Source of the DNA: Beijerinckiaceae bacterium
GTDB lineage: Bacteria; Pseudomonadota; Alphaproteobacteria; Rhizobiales; Beijerinckiaceae
Length of the DNA: 64,000 bases
Assembly (NCBI GenBank): GCA_019745195.1
Contig: JAIETL010000027.1
Coordinates: 62,001 to 126,000, forward strand
Direction of reading: 5' to 3'
The notes beneath the pieces are model-generated. The model ran no database searches, was not told the DNA's origin, and saw nothing but the letters and a program-made list of their open reading frames with translations. The translations under genes and the position numbers were made by a program. Every line of letters begins with the position of its first letter. Within the stretch, counting starts at the first letter, position 1. Positions 38,223 to 46,845 of this stretch are shown piece by piece.

Positions 38223-39092
38223 TTACGCCGCCCGGCGCTGCAGCCCCTCGGGCAGAAAGCTCTTCGCCGTCAGGCCGATCAGCGTGCCGAGTTCGCTGCG
38301 TCCCGGGCAGGCGGGGATCGAAGCGATCGCCTCAAGAACCAGTTCGTCGAGATGCGCGACCGCCGGCCCCAGCCCATGCGCCAGCGCGTAGTTCGGACGG
38401 AAATGCGCCGCGTCCTGCCCGCAAGGCTTGCCGAGTTCCTCGGCGGTCGAAGCGACGTCGCGGATGTCGTCGGCGATCTGGAAGGCCTCGCCAAGCTTCT
38501 CGCCAAGCCGGCGCCAGCCGTGATGGGGCACGCCGGCAGCGGCTGCGCCCGCCATTGTCGCTCCGGCGAAGAGCGCGCCGGTCTTGGCCTGGTGATAGAG
38601 CTGGCAGTCGATCGCGGGTTCCGATTCCCAAGCCTGTCCGGCGACGATGCCGCCCCGGCTGCCGACGGCAGCTCCGACGACGCCGATCAGCGCGCCAAGC
38701 CGCTGCGGCTGGCGCGCGGCGGCCTCGGCCAGCGTCTCGAAGGCGAGCACGATCAGCGCGTCGCCGGCGAGCACCGCGATCGGCTCGCCATAGGCCTTGT
38801 GGACGGAAGGTTTACCGCGGCGGATGTCGGCGTCATCGAAGCAGGGCAGATCGTCATGGACGAGCGAGGCGCAGTGCAGGAACTCGATCGCGGCCGCGCC
38901 CGCATTGGCCATCGCCGGCTGGCTGTCGCCGCAAGCCTTGGCCACGGCCAGCGTCAGGCGCGGCCTGATCCGCGCCCCGCCGGGGAAGACGGAGTAGCGC
39001 ATGGCATGGGCGAGGAGCGGCGGACAGTCCTGACGCTCGGCTGAGCGCAGCGCCTCATCCAGGGTCTGTTCGATGCGTGCGCCCGCGTCCAT
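38223..39092 (-). CDS. crtE: Geranylgeranyl diphosphate synthase
   Basis: CrtE condenses isopentenyl and farnesyl diphosphate to geranylgeranyl diphosphate for carotenoids and the bacteriochlorophyll tail. The 289-residue protein shows GGARIRPRL, the first aspartate-rich motif VHDDLPCFDDADIRRG and the second QIADDIRD, plus GDALIVLAFE. It is the first gene of the crtEF-bchCXYZ-pufQBALM superoperon. A PpsR box lies 47 bp upstream. Confidence 0.96.
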   Translation of the reverse strand: MDAGARIEQTLDEALRSAERQDCPPLLAHAMRYSVFPGGARIRPRLTLAVAKACGDSQPAMANAGAAAIEFLHCASLVHDDLPCFDDADIRRGKPSVHKAYGEPIAVLAGDALIVLAFETLAEAAARQPQRLGALIGVVGAAVGSRGGIVAGQAWESEPAIDCQLYHQAKTGALFAGATMAGAAAAGVPHHGWRRLGEKLGEAFQIADDIRDVASTAEELGKPCGQDAAHFRPNYALAHGLGPAVAHLDELVLEAIASIPACPGRSELGTLIGLTAKSFLPEGLQRRAA

Positions 39093-39138
39093 CGCCGTCT
39101 CCCGGTGAATGAGCGTTCTTTCAAACTGTCATCCCATA

Positions 39139-39156
39139 TGTAAAGTAGATTGGACA
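39139..39156. promoter_or_regulatory. PpsR box between crtE and crtD
   Basis: TGTAAAGTAGATTGGACA fits TGT-N12-ACA and lies in the 85-bp gap between divergent crtE and crtD. A partner half is not clear: TGTCATCCCATATGTAAA at 39127 has only one matching half-site. Confidence 0.75.
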
Positions 39157-39177
39157 GTCGGGATCGGCTTGTCAATC

Positions 39178-40728
39178 ATGCAGCCGGGCCAGGCAGCAGC
39201 GAAGTCCAGGGAGCGAGCGACGGTGGCCACCAAGCGCATCGTGGTGATCGGCGCCGGCATGGGCGGGCTCGTCGCGGCGCTGCTGCTCGCGGGCAAGGGC
39301 CTCGACGTGACGCTCGTCGAGAAGGCCGACCAGCCCGGCGGCAAGATGCGCGAGGTGCTGGTCGATCATCGCAGGCTCGATGCGGGGCCGACCGTGCTGA
39401 CCATGCGCTGGGTCTTCGACAGGATCCTTGGCGAGATCGACGAGAATCTCGACGCTCATGTCGCGCTGAAACCGGCCGCCATTCTCGCCCGCCACGCCTG
39501 GAGCGGCGACGAGCGGCTCGACCTGTTCGCCGATCGCGCCGCCTCGGCGGACGCCATCGCCGCCTTCGCCGGCCCGGCGGAAGGACGCAATTACCGCGCC
39601 TTCTGCGTGCAGGCGCGCGGCATCCACGACGCGCTGAAGGACAGTTTCATGGCGCGCGAGCGGCCAAGCCCGCTTGGTCTTGTGCAGCAGGCCGGGTTCG
39701 GCGGGCTTGGAAGGCTCTGGGCGACGAGTCCGTTCGGAACGCTTTGGGACGCGCTCGGCAAGGCCTTTCAGGACCCGCGCCTGCGCCAGCTCTTTGGCCG
39801 CTACGCCACCTATTGCGGCTCCTCGCCCTTCGCCGCGCCGGCGACGCTGATGCTCGTCGCCCATGTCGAGCAGGAGGGCGTCTGGACGGTCGATGGCGGG
39901 GTGCACAAGCTGGCGCAGGCGCTGGCCGGGCTCGCCGCGGCTAAGGGTGCGCGGCTGGTCTATGGCCGGACCGTCTCAGAGATCGTCGTCGCCGGCGGGC
40001 GCGCAGCCGGCGTGCGCTTAAGCGACGGCGAGACGCTGTTCGCCGACGCCGTCGTCAGCAACGCCGACGTCAACGCCATCGCGTCGGGCCGGTTCGGACC
40101 CGACGCGGCCCCCTTCGCGCCGGAGATCCGGCCGGCCGACCGCTCGCTCTCGGCGCTGACATGGTCGGCCGTGGCGCAGACGGAGGGCTTTCCGCTGCAC
40201 CGGCACAATGTCTTTTTCTCGCGCGACTACCGGGCCGAGTTCGACGCCATTTTCAAGCGCGGAAAGCTGCCGTCGGAGCCGACGATCTATGTCTGCGCGC
40301 AGGATCGCCAAGACAATGCGACATCGACCGGACCGCCGCCGACGGGCGCTGAGCGCCTGCTCATCCTCGTCAACGCCCCGCCGACCGGCGACCACGGCCA
40401 TCTGCCGACAGCGGAGATCGACCAATGCCAACGCGCGACCTTCGACAGACTGGCGCAATGCGGACTGACGATCGGGCTTCAGGCCGACCACATGCTCCGG
40501 ACGGAGCCGATGGACTGGGAGAAGCGCTTTCCGGCGACGGGGGGGGCGCTCTACGGCCGGGCGACACATGGCGCGATGGCGAGCTTCGCCCGGCCGGGCT
40601 CGCGCTCGCGTCTGCCGGGGCTGTACTGGGCGGGGGGCTCGGTCCATCCGGGGCCGGGCGTGCCGATGGCGGCCCTGTCGGGGCTGATCGCGGCACAGGC
40701 GCTGCTGGCGGACCGCGCTTCGATGTAA
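39178..40728 (+). CDS. crtD: Hydroxyneurosporene (1-hydroxycarotenoid) 3,4-desaturase
   Basis: CrtD is an FAD-dependent CrtI-family desaturase acting on 1-hydroxylated acyclic carotenoids. From the ATG at 39178 it has 516 residues. The dinucleotide motif VVIGAGMGGLVAALLLAGKGLDVTLVEK is near the N-terminus and GLYWAGGSVHPGPGVPMAALSG near the C-terminus. A GTG at 39223 with GGGAG upstream would remove 15 residues and is a reasonable alternative. It is divergent from crtE and its end overlaps the probable crtC start region. Confidence 0.92.
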   Translation: MQPGQAAAKSRERATVATKRIVVIGAGMGGLVAALLLAGKGLDVTLVEKADQPGGKMREVLVDHRRLDAGPTVLTMRWVFDRILGEIDENLDAHVALKPAAILARHAWSGDERLDLFADRAASADAIAAFAGPAEGRNYRAFCVQARGIHDALKDSFMARERPSPLGLVQQAGFGGLGRLWATSPFGTLWDALGKAFQDPRLRQLFGRYATYCGSSPFAAPATLMLVAHVEQEGVWTVDGGVHKLAQALAGLAAAKGARLVYGRTVSEIVVAGGRAAGVRLSDGETLFADAVVSNADVNAIASGRFGPDAAPFAPEIRPADRSLSALTWSAVAQTEGFPLHRHNVFFSRDYRAEFDAIFKRGKLPSEPTIYVCAQDRQDNATSTGPPPTGAERLLILVNAPPTGDHGHLPTAEIDQCQRATFDRLAQCGLTIGLQADHMLRTEPMDWEKRFPATGGALYGRATHGAMASFARPGSRSRLPGLYWAGGSVHPGPGVPMAALSGLIAAQALLADRASM

Positions 40729-41642
40729 GCGTCCCTCCCGGCGGCTATGTCTGGTGGTATGTCGATGCGCTGAGCGAGGATGGCCGCTATGGCCTGAGCA
40801 TCATCGCCTTCATCGGCAGCGTCTTTTCTCCTTACTATGCGCATGCGAGGCGGCGTGGTCCGGCTGACCCGCTGAATCATTGCGCGGTCAATGTCGCGCT
40901 GTATGGGCCGGGCGTCGGGCGCTGGACCATGACCGAGCGCGGCCGCCGGCATGTCGCGGTCGCAGCCCAGCGCCTCGCCATCGGCCCGAGCGCCCTGCAC
41001 TGGGATGGCGAGACGCTGACCATCGCGATCGACGAGATCGGCATGCCGCTGCCGATCCCGCGCCGGGTGCGCGGCACGGTGCGGGTCCGGCCCAGGGCCG
41101 TCACCGAGCATGTCGTGACGCTCAATCCGGTGGGCAACCATCGCTGGTGGCCGATCGCGCCGATCTCGACGGTCGAAGTCGATCTGTCGGAGCCAGGTCT
41201 GCGCTGGCGGGGGCCGGGCTATCTCGACATGAACCAGGGCGACGCGCCCATCGCGGACGGCTTTCGCGACTGGCACTGGTCGCGCGCGGACACGCGGCAG
41301 GGGGCGGCCGTGCTCTATGGCGGCACACGGCGCGACGGCTCCGCCTTCGATTATGGCTGGGGCTTCGATGAAGCCGGGACCGCGACCGCCTTCACGCCGC
41401 CGCCGATCGCGCATCTACGAAAAAGCGGCTGGCGGATCGCTCGCGAAACGCGCGGCGATACAGGCCGTCCAGCGGAACTGGTCGACACGCTGGAGGACAC
41501 GCCCTTCTATGCGCGCTCGCTGGTGCGGACCCATCTCGATGGCGAGCCGCTGACGGCCATGCATGAGAGCCTCTCGCTGGACCGTTTCAGGAGCCCGATC
41601 GTGCAGGCGATGCTGCCCTTCCGCATGCCGCGCCGTGCGTGA
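40716..41642 (+). CDS. crtC: Carotenoid 1,2-hydratase (hydroxyneurosporene synthase), start unresolved
   Basis: CrtC adds water to the psi end of neurosporene or lycopene. Recognisable family segments run from PPGGYVWWYVDALSEDGRYG and FIGSVFSPYYA through NHCAVNVALYG to DFRDWHWSR-like GFRDWHWSRADTRQ and the C-terminus. The given start marks where conserved sequence begins (RFDVSVPPGG), not a start codon. In this frame no ATG, GTG or TTG lies between 40458, well inside crtD, and the TMTERG methionine far downstream. It begins inside the end of crtD in another frame. A non-standard start or a sequence indel are the main explanations. Confidence 0.85.
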   Translation, partial: RFDVSVPPGGYVWWYVDALSEDGRYGLSIIAFIGSVFSPYYAHARRRGPADPLNHCAVNVALYGPGVGRWTMTERGRRHVAVAAQRLAIGPSALHWDGETLTIAIDEIGMPLPIPRRVRGTVRVRPRAVTEHVVTLNPVGNHRWWPIAPISTVEVDLSEPGLRWRGPGYLDMNQGDAPIADGFRDWHWSRADTRQGAAVLYGGTRRDGSAFDYGWGFDEAGTATAFTPPPIAHLRKSGWRIARETRGDTGRPAELVDTLEDTPFYARSLVRTHLDGEPLTAMHESLSLDRFRSPIVQAMLPFRMPRRA

Positions 41643-41752
41643 CGAGCAACCGATCAGCGCCATGCATGGCGGCCGCGACTTTCTTTGACTTGAAGCGGGG
41701 CCGCCTGTGCTGACACCATGGCCGCCAGACCTCAGCGCAGGACAATCACCTC

Positions 41753-42745
41753 ATGACCGCCGCCGCACGCATCGAGGCCGCAAGCCCCCTCGTCCTGCCG
41801 ACCTATGCCGATGTCGAGACCGCCGCCGGACGGATCAGGGGCGTCGCCCATCACACGCCGGCCCTGACCTCGCGCACCGCCGACGAGGGCACGGGGGCCT
41901 CCCTCGTCTTCAAGCCGGAAAACCTGCAGCGCATGGGCGCGTTCAAGTTCCGCGGCGGCTACAACGCCATCTCGGCGCTGTCGCCTGAGCGCAAGAAAGC
42001 CGGCGTTCTGACCTTCTCCTCGGGCAACCATGCTCAGGCGATCGCGCTGTCCGGGCAACTGCTGGGCGTGCCGACGACGATCATCATGCCCCAGGACGCG
42101 CCCGCCGCAAAAGTCGCCGCCACGCGCGGCTATGGCGGGGAAGTCGTGCTGTATGACCGCTACACGCAGGACCGGCTCGACATCGGCAACCGCATGGCCG
42201 CCGAGCGCGGGCTGACGCTGATCCCGCCCTATGACCACCCCGACGTCATCGCCGGGCAGGGCACGGCGACCAGGGAGCTGATCGAGGATGCCGGCCCCTT
42301 CGACATCCTGCTGGTCTGCCTCGGCGGCGGCGGCCTGCTGGCGGGCGCGGCGCTCGCGGCCAAGGCGCTGAACCCCGCCTGCAAGGTCTATGGCGTCGAG
42401 CCGGAGGCCGGCAATGACGGCCAGCAATCGTTCCGCTCGGGCAAGATCGTGAAAATCGCCGTTCCCAAGACCATCGCCGACGGCGCGCAGACGCCGTTCC
42501 TCGGCGACTACACCTTCCCGATCATCCAGGCGCTGGTCGAGGACATCCTGACGGTGAGCGACGCGCAACTGGTCGAGGCCATGGCCTTCTTCGCCGAGCG
42601 CATGAAGATGGTCGTGGAGCCGACCGGGTGCCTTGCGGCGGCGGCCGCCTTCTCCGGGGCAGTTCCGGTTGCGGGCAAGCGCGTCGGGGTCATCATCAGC
42701 GGCGGCAATGTCGATCTGGCGAGCTTCGCCCGCTTCATCGCCTGA
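41753..42745 (+). CDS. PLP-dependent threonine/hydroxyaspartate ammonia-lyase family protein
   Basis: This 330-residue fold-type II PLP enzyme resembles threonine ammonia-lyase, serine racemase and threo-3-hydroxyaspartate ammonia-lyase. The PLP lysine is Lys65 in GAFKFRGGYNA, the phosphate loop is LGGGGLLAGAA, and SSGNHAQAIA and EPTGCLAAAA match the family. It lacks the C-terminal ACT regulatory domain of biosynthetic IlvA, so a catabolic or racemase role is more likely. It is separated from crtC by 110 bp and not obviously linked to photosynthesis. Confidence 0.83.
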   Translation: MTAAARIEAASPLVLPTYADVETAAGRIRGVAHHTPALTSRTADEGTGASLVFKPENLQRMGAFKFRGGYNAISALSPERKKAGVLTFSSGNHAQAIALSGQLLGVPTTIIMPQDAPAAKVAATRGYGGEVVLYDRYTQDRLDIGNRMAAERGLTLIPPYDHPDVIAGQGTATRELIEDAGPFDILLVCLGGGGLLAGAALAAKALNPACKVYGVEPEAGNDGQQSFRSGKIVKIAVPKTIADGAQTPFLGDYTFPIIQALVEDILTVSDAQLVEAMAFFAERMKMVVEPTGCLAAAAAFSGAVPVAGKRVGVIISGGNVDLASFARFIA

Positions 42746-42782
42746 GCCGTCGTCCAAACGTCATCAAGAGCGCAATCGGCCG

Positions 42783-42811
42783 TTGACGCCGGGCCGATCA
42801 GGCACTATAGC
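42783..42811 (+). promoter_or_regulatory. Sigma-70-type promoter of rpsT
   Basis: TTGACG and TATAGC are separated by exactly 17 bp, an almost ideal housekeeping promoter. It would give rpsT a leader of roughly 120 nt. Confidence 0.7.
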
Positions 42812-42938
42812 CCAGCCTCTCGCGATGACGGGCGAAAGCCTTCCGTCAGCGCGCCGCATTTCCATGATGGTAGCGGTCGGTTCCCGCCGGGCATGAACGC
42901 CAGGGCGCACGGCCACGATGAAGACAGGGACGTTTCCG

Positions 42939-43205
42939 ATGGCCAATACGACGTCGGCGAAAAAGGCGACGCGCAAGATCGAGCGCCGCACCGAGGTCAA
43001 CAAGGCGCGCCGTTCGCGGATGCGCACCTTCCTGCGCAAGGTCGAGGAGGCGATCGCCTCGGGCGACCAGAGCGCCGCCGCAGCCGCTCTCAAGGCCGCC
43101 CAGCCGGAGATCATGCGCGCCGCCCAGAAGGGCGTGGTTCACAAGAACACCGCCTCGCGCAAGGTCTCGCGCCTGTCGGCTCGGGTCGGCGCTCTCGGCG
43201 CCTGA
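42939..43205 (+). CDS. rpsT: 30S ribosomal protein S20
   Basis: S20 binds 16S rRNA early in small-subunit assembly. The 88-residue basic protein begins [20 protein letters not shown] and has the S20 features [19 protein letters not shown] and [21 protein letters not shown] precedes the ATG at 42939, while an in-frame ATG at 42918 adds seven unlikely residues. It has its own promoter and terminator and lies upstream of dnaA, a frequent arrangement in this order. Confidence 0.97.
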   Translation: MANTTSAKKATRKIERRTEVNKARRSRMRTFLRKVEEAIASGDQSAAAAALKAAQPEIMRAAQKGVVHKNTASRKVSRLSARVGALGA

Positions 43206-43241
43206 ACCATCGCCGGTTTCGGCTCTGAATCGACGTTTTTC

Positions 43242-43267
43242 AACCCGGCCGCAAGGCCGGGTTTTTC
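43242..43267 (+). terminator. Rho-independent terminator of rpsT
   Basis: The stem AACCCGGCC / GGCCGGGTT with a GCAA tetraloop is followed by a run of T (GGGTTTTTCG). It lies 36 bp after the rpsT stop. Confidence 0.9.
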
Positions 43268-43410
43268 GTTGGCTGACGATCCCGCTGTTGCGTTTTTACA
43301 ACGGAAACAAAATGTCCGATTCGGCCCCCTTGGCAAGCCGATTCCGCAGTCTTTCCACGGCTTTGCGCGCTTGACTCTTGGGCTTGTCTCAGGGCCGGAA
43401 AACCGGCCTT

Positions 43411-43427
43411 TCGGTCAAATTGACCGA
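43411..43427. promoter_or_regulatory. 17-bp palindrome in the dnaA upstream region
   Basis: TCGGTCAA-A-TTGACCGA is a perfect 8-1-8 palindrome about 570 bp before dnaA, next to a GGCCGG-AAAA-CCGGCC hairpin. It looks like a dimeric-protein binding site; the protein is unknown. Confidence 0.5.
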
Positions 43428-43995
43428 TCATCAAAAGCTCATATATTTCATGAATTTAGCGGGCAAACGATTTGCCGGGCGGGAATCGCCGAGAGTCTTG
43501 GAAGCGTCCGGCGCGTTTCGAAAAAAAAAGATTCGCGGGCTTTCCCACAGGGGCTTGGTGAAGAAAATCTTAAGTTCCCCAACCAATTGCACTAGGCCTT
43601 CCGGTAGGTCATCGCCGGCTCCGGCGGGGGTGAGTCTCGGAAGCCGGCTGAGAGGCATATTGCGCCCGTTCGAGAGCGCCCTGTAAGGTCTTTTCATCGC
43701 CGGACGGACAGCAATGCCCGCCGGGGATTTCCGAAAGATGATCGGCGTTTTTGGCTCGCGACCTGTGGGGGGTTGGAGAATGCTATGCCTTGTCTTGTTG
43801 AGTTGAGACGGGGTGGAGCTTCGCCTGCGGCGAGCCGCCTAGCGTAATCGACGAAATCGGGGGCGGGAACCCTGCGCGGCTGGAGGCTGTCGCGCAGAGG
43901 ATCCGTCATTTCAACCGGCCAACAGCGCCGGCGGGCTACCGCATTGCGGCGGCCTTCGCCAGGCGCGCCAGAATTTTTAAGGATGGGGCAAACTG

Positions 43996-45549
43996 ATGTT
44001 CGAACGACCGGATACGACTGAGGCGATTGCGGCGGTGGCGGCTCCGATGGCGCTGGTCGCCGATCTGCCGCTGCTGGGCAATGGCGGCGGCGACGATGAC
44101 GGGGAAGCCAAGCCCGTTTCGATCGCGGAAGCCTGGGAGCGGGTGCGCCGGCGGCTGCGCGCCGAGCTCGGCGAAGACGTGTTCTCGAGCTGGTTCGCCC
44201 GCGTCGAGATCGGCGCGATCGTCGATGGCGTGGCCTATCTCACCGTGCCGACCCGGTTCCTGAAAAGCTGGCTCGAGGCGCATTACGCCGAACGGCTGCG
44301 GGTCAACTGCATGGCCGAGCTGCCGGGTCTGAACGGCATCGTGCTCTCGGTGCGACAGGTGGCGCGCGAGACGGCTCCCGCTGTCGTTCGCGAGACGGCA
44401 GCGCCCCTGCGCCTGCGCTCGGCTTCCGCTGCGCCTGCCGCCTCCCCCGTCGCCCAGAAGCCGGTCGAGACGCAGGCCGGCTCGACCCTCGAGGCCGACC
44501 TCGTCGATGCCTGCGGCACGCTACTCGACCGGCGCATGAGCTTCGCGAGCTTCATCGTCGGCAAGTCGAACCAGCTCGCCTTCGCCGCCGCCGAGCGTAT
44601 CGCGGCGGCTCCGGCCGGCCAGACGCCCTACAACCCGCTCTACATCCATGCCGGCGTCGGCCTGGGCAAGACGCATCTGCTGCAGGCCGTCGCGCAGGAG
44701 GCCCGCCGCCACGGCAAGCGCGTCGCCTATTTCACCGCCGATCGCTTCATGTACGGCTTCGTCGCCGCACTGAAGGCGCAGACGGCGCTGGCCTTCAAGG
44801 AGAAGCTGCGCGGCATCGACCTGCTCGTCGTCGACGACGTCCAGTTCATCCAGGGCCGCTCGATCCAGCAGGAATTCGGCCACACCATCAATGCGCTGAT
44901 CGACGCGGGCAAGCAGATCGTCGTCGCCGGCGACCGGCTCGCCAACGATCTGGAGGCGCTCGACGAGCGCATCCGCTCGCGGCTGGGCGGCGGTCTCGTG
45001 GTCGAGGTCGGCGATCTCGACGAGGAGCTCAGGGGCAAGATCATCGGCGCGCGGCTCGCCTCGCTGCAGGCCACGCATGCGAATTTTCACGTCAACGCGG
45101 ACGTCGTCGCCTATGTCGCCCGCGTCGTTGCCACCAATGGCCGCGATCTCGACGGCGCGGCCAACCGCCTGCTGGCCCACGCCACGCTGTCGGGCCAGCC
45201 CGTCACGCTGGAGACGGCCGAGGCCGCGATCCGCGATCTCGTCCGCACGCGCGAGCCGCGCCGGGTCAAGATCGAGGAGATCCAGAAACTCGTCGCCTCG
45301 CGCTACAATGTCAGCCGGGCCGATATTCTGTCAGAGCGCCGCACGGCGGCCGTGGTCAAGCCGCGCCAGATCGCGATGTACCTCGCCAAGGCGCTGACGC
45401 CGCGCTCCCTGCCCGAGATCGGCCGGCGTTTCGGCGGGCGCGATCACACCACGGTGCTGCACGCCGTGCGCAAGATCGAGAAGGCGATCACCGAGGATCG
45501 CTCGCTGCATGACGAGGTCGATCTGCTGAAGCGCATGCTGCAGGAGTGA
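43996..45549 (+). CDS. dnaA: Chromosomal replication initiator protein
   Basis: DnaA binds origin DNA and opens it for helicase loading. The 517-residue protein has an N-terminal domain I (AWERVRRRLRAELGEDVFSSWFARVE), a variable linker rich in Ala/Pro, and the AAA+ core with Walker A GVGLGKTHLL and Walker B LLVVDDVQF. The C-terminal DNA-binding domain IV has the signature GRDHTTVLHAVRKIE. AAGGA lies upstream of the ATG. It precedes dnaN and recF in the conserved order. Confidence 0.98.
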   Translation: MFERPDTTEAIAAVAAPMALVADLPLLGNGGGDDDGEAKPVSIAEAWERVRRRLRAELGEDVFSSWFARVEIGAIVDGVAYLTVPTRFLKSWLEAHYAERLRVNCMAELPGLNGIVLSVRQVARETAPAVVRETAAPLRLRSASAAPAASPVAQKPVETQAGSTLEADLVDACGTLLDRRMSFASFIVGKSNQLAFAAAERIAAAPAGQTPYNPLYIHAGVGLGKTHLLQAVAQEARRHGKRVAYFTADRFMYGFVAALKAQTALAFKEKLRGIDLLVVDDVQFIQGRSIQQEFGHTINALIDAGKQIVVAGDRLANDLEALDERIRSRLGGGLVVEVGDLDEELRGKIIGARLASLQATHANFHVNADVVAYVARVVATNGRDLDGAANRLLAHATLSGQPVTLETAEAAIRDLVRTREPRRVKIEEIQKLVASRYNVSRADILSERRTAAVVKPRQIAMYLAKALTPRSLPEIGRRFGGRDHTTVLHAVRKIEKAITEDRSLHDEVDLLKRMLQE

Positions 45550-45715
45550 GTCTTTCGCCAGGGACCTGCGCGACGGCGCGCGGCGCGACGGCGCTTTTGG
45601 CTGTGATTGCGGCCGATCGCGCCCTTGCGCCGCCAGACGCCCTCCGGCAATGTCTGCGGCCATTCCGCCGCTTGCGCGTCCGCGCGGGCGCAAGCCACGC
45701 CAGAAGACAGTTGCT

Positions 45716-46831
45716 ATGAAGGTCACGGTCGAACGTTCCACCCTGCTGAAGTCGCTGGGCCATGTGCATCGCGTGGTGGAGCGCCGCAACACGATCCCGA
45801 TCCTCTCCAATCTCTTGCTCAGCGCGACCGATGGCGGGCTGCGGCTGAAAGCGACCGATCTCGACATCGAGGTGGTCGAGACCGTGCCGGCCGATGTGGC
45901 CGAGCCCGGCGCGACCACGGTGCCGGCGCATACGCTCTACGACATCGTGCGCAAATTGCCCGACGGCGCGCAGGTCTCGCTCGAGACGACCGGCGACACC
46001 GGCCTTGTGCTGCGCTCCGGGCGCTCGCGCTTCCAGCTCCAGACCCTGCCCGAAAGCGATTTCCCCGACATCACCGCCGGCGAGATGGCGCACAGCTTCA
46101 GGCTGGCGGCGGGCGAGTTGAAACGCCTGATCGACAAGACCCAGTTCGCGATCTCGACCGAGGAGACGCGCTATTATCTCAACGGCATCTATCTGCACGC
46201 GATCGAGGTCGAGGGCCGCAGCCTGCTGCGCGCGGTGGCGACCGACGGGCACCGTCTCGCCCGCGTCGATACGCCGGCGCCCGCCGGCGCTGTCGGCATG
46301 CCGGGCGTGATCGTGCCGCGCAAGGCCGTCGCCGAGATCCAGAAGCTGCTGGAGGATGGCGAGAGCGAGGTTTCGGTCGAGCTCTCGGCCACCAAGATCC
46401 GCGTCGCCGCCCAGGCCGTGGTGCTGACCTCCAAGCTGATCGACGGCACCTTTCCCGATTACCAGCGCGTGATACCGGGCGGCAACGACAAGCTGCTGCG
46501 GGTGGACAAGGGCGACTTCCAAGCCTCCGTCGACCGCGTCTCGACGATCTCGTCGGAGCGCGGCCGCGCTGTGAAGCTCTCCATGGCCGATGGCCGGATG
46601 ACGCTTTCGGTGACCAACCCCGATTCAGGCTCGGCGACCGAGGAGGTCGAGGTCGATTACGATGCGAGCCCGCTCGATATCGGCTTCAACGCCCGCTATC
46701 TGATGGACATCGCCCAGCAGCTCGATGGCGACACGGCTTTGCTGAAGCTCGCGGATCCGGGCTCGCCGACCGTGATCCAGGATCGCGAGGGAGCGTCGGC
46801 GCTTTATGTGCTGATGCCGATGCGCGTCTAG
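45716..46831 (+). CDS. dnaN: DNA polymerase III beta subunit (sliding clamp)
   Basis: The clamp encircles DNA and tethers polymerase III. The 371-residue protein begins MKVTVERSTLLKSLGHVHRVVERRNTIPILSN, the usual start of alphaproteobacterial DnaN, and contains ATDGHRLARVD and the final LMPMRV hydrophobic-pocket tail. In-frame upstream codons from 45650 lack family similarity, so the ATG at 45716 is preferred. It lies between dnaA and recF. Confidence 0.98.
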   Translation: MKVTVERSTLLKSLGHVHRVVERRNTIPILSNLLLSATDGGLRLKATDLDIEVVETVPADVAEPGATTVPAHTLYDIVRKLPDGAQVSLETTGDTGLVLRSGRSRFQLQTLPESDFPDITAGEMAHSFRLAAGELKRLIDKTQFAISTEETRYYLNGIYLHAIEVEGRSLLRAVATDGHRLARVDTPAPAGAVGMPGVIVPRKAVAEIQKLLEDGESEVSVELSATKIRVAAQAVVLTSKLIDGTFPDYQRVIPGGNDKLLRVDKGDFQASVDRVSTISSERGRAVKLSMADGRMTLSVTNPDSGSATEEVEVDYDASPLDIGFNARYLMDIAQQLDGDTALLKLADPGSPTVIQDREGASALYVLMPMRV

Positions 46832-46845
46832 CAGCCAGCGCTGCC

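Larger units (their letters stand above)
43206..43995. other. rpsT-dnaA intergenic region
   Basis: This 790-bp gene-free region starts with the rpsT terminator. It then holds a GGCCGG-AAAA-CCGGCC hairpin near 43393-43408, a 17-bp palindrome at 43411-43427, a relatively AT-rich segment (about 43411-43480) and a run of nine A at about 43521-43529. The dnaA promoter and a long leader are presumably here. I found no convincing DnaA-box cluster, so it is not called an origin. Confidence 0.5.

Noticed and set aside
36894..39044. A 716-codon open frame opposite crtF and crtE
   Set aside because: It is antisense to two certain carotenoid genes, passes through the inverted repeat, and has no family motifs.
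43206..43995. Chromosomal origin of replication
   Set aside because: Only loose DnaA-box resemblances were seen (TTTCCCACA at 43541 and a CTTTCCACGG near 43350). No cluster of good boxes is present, and origins in this order are often not beside dnaA.
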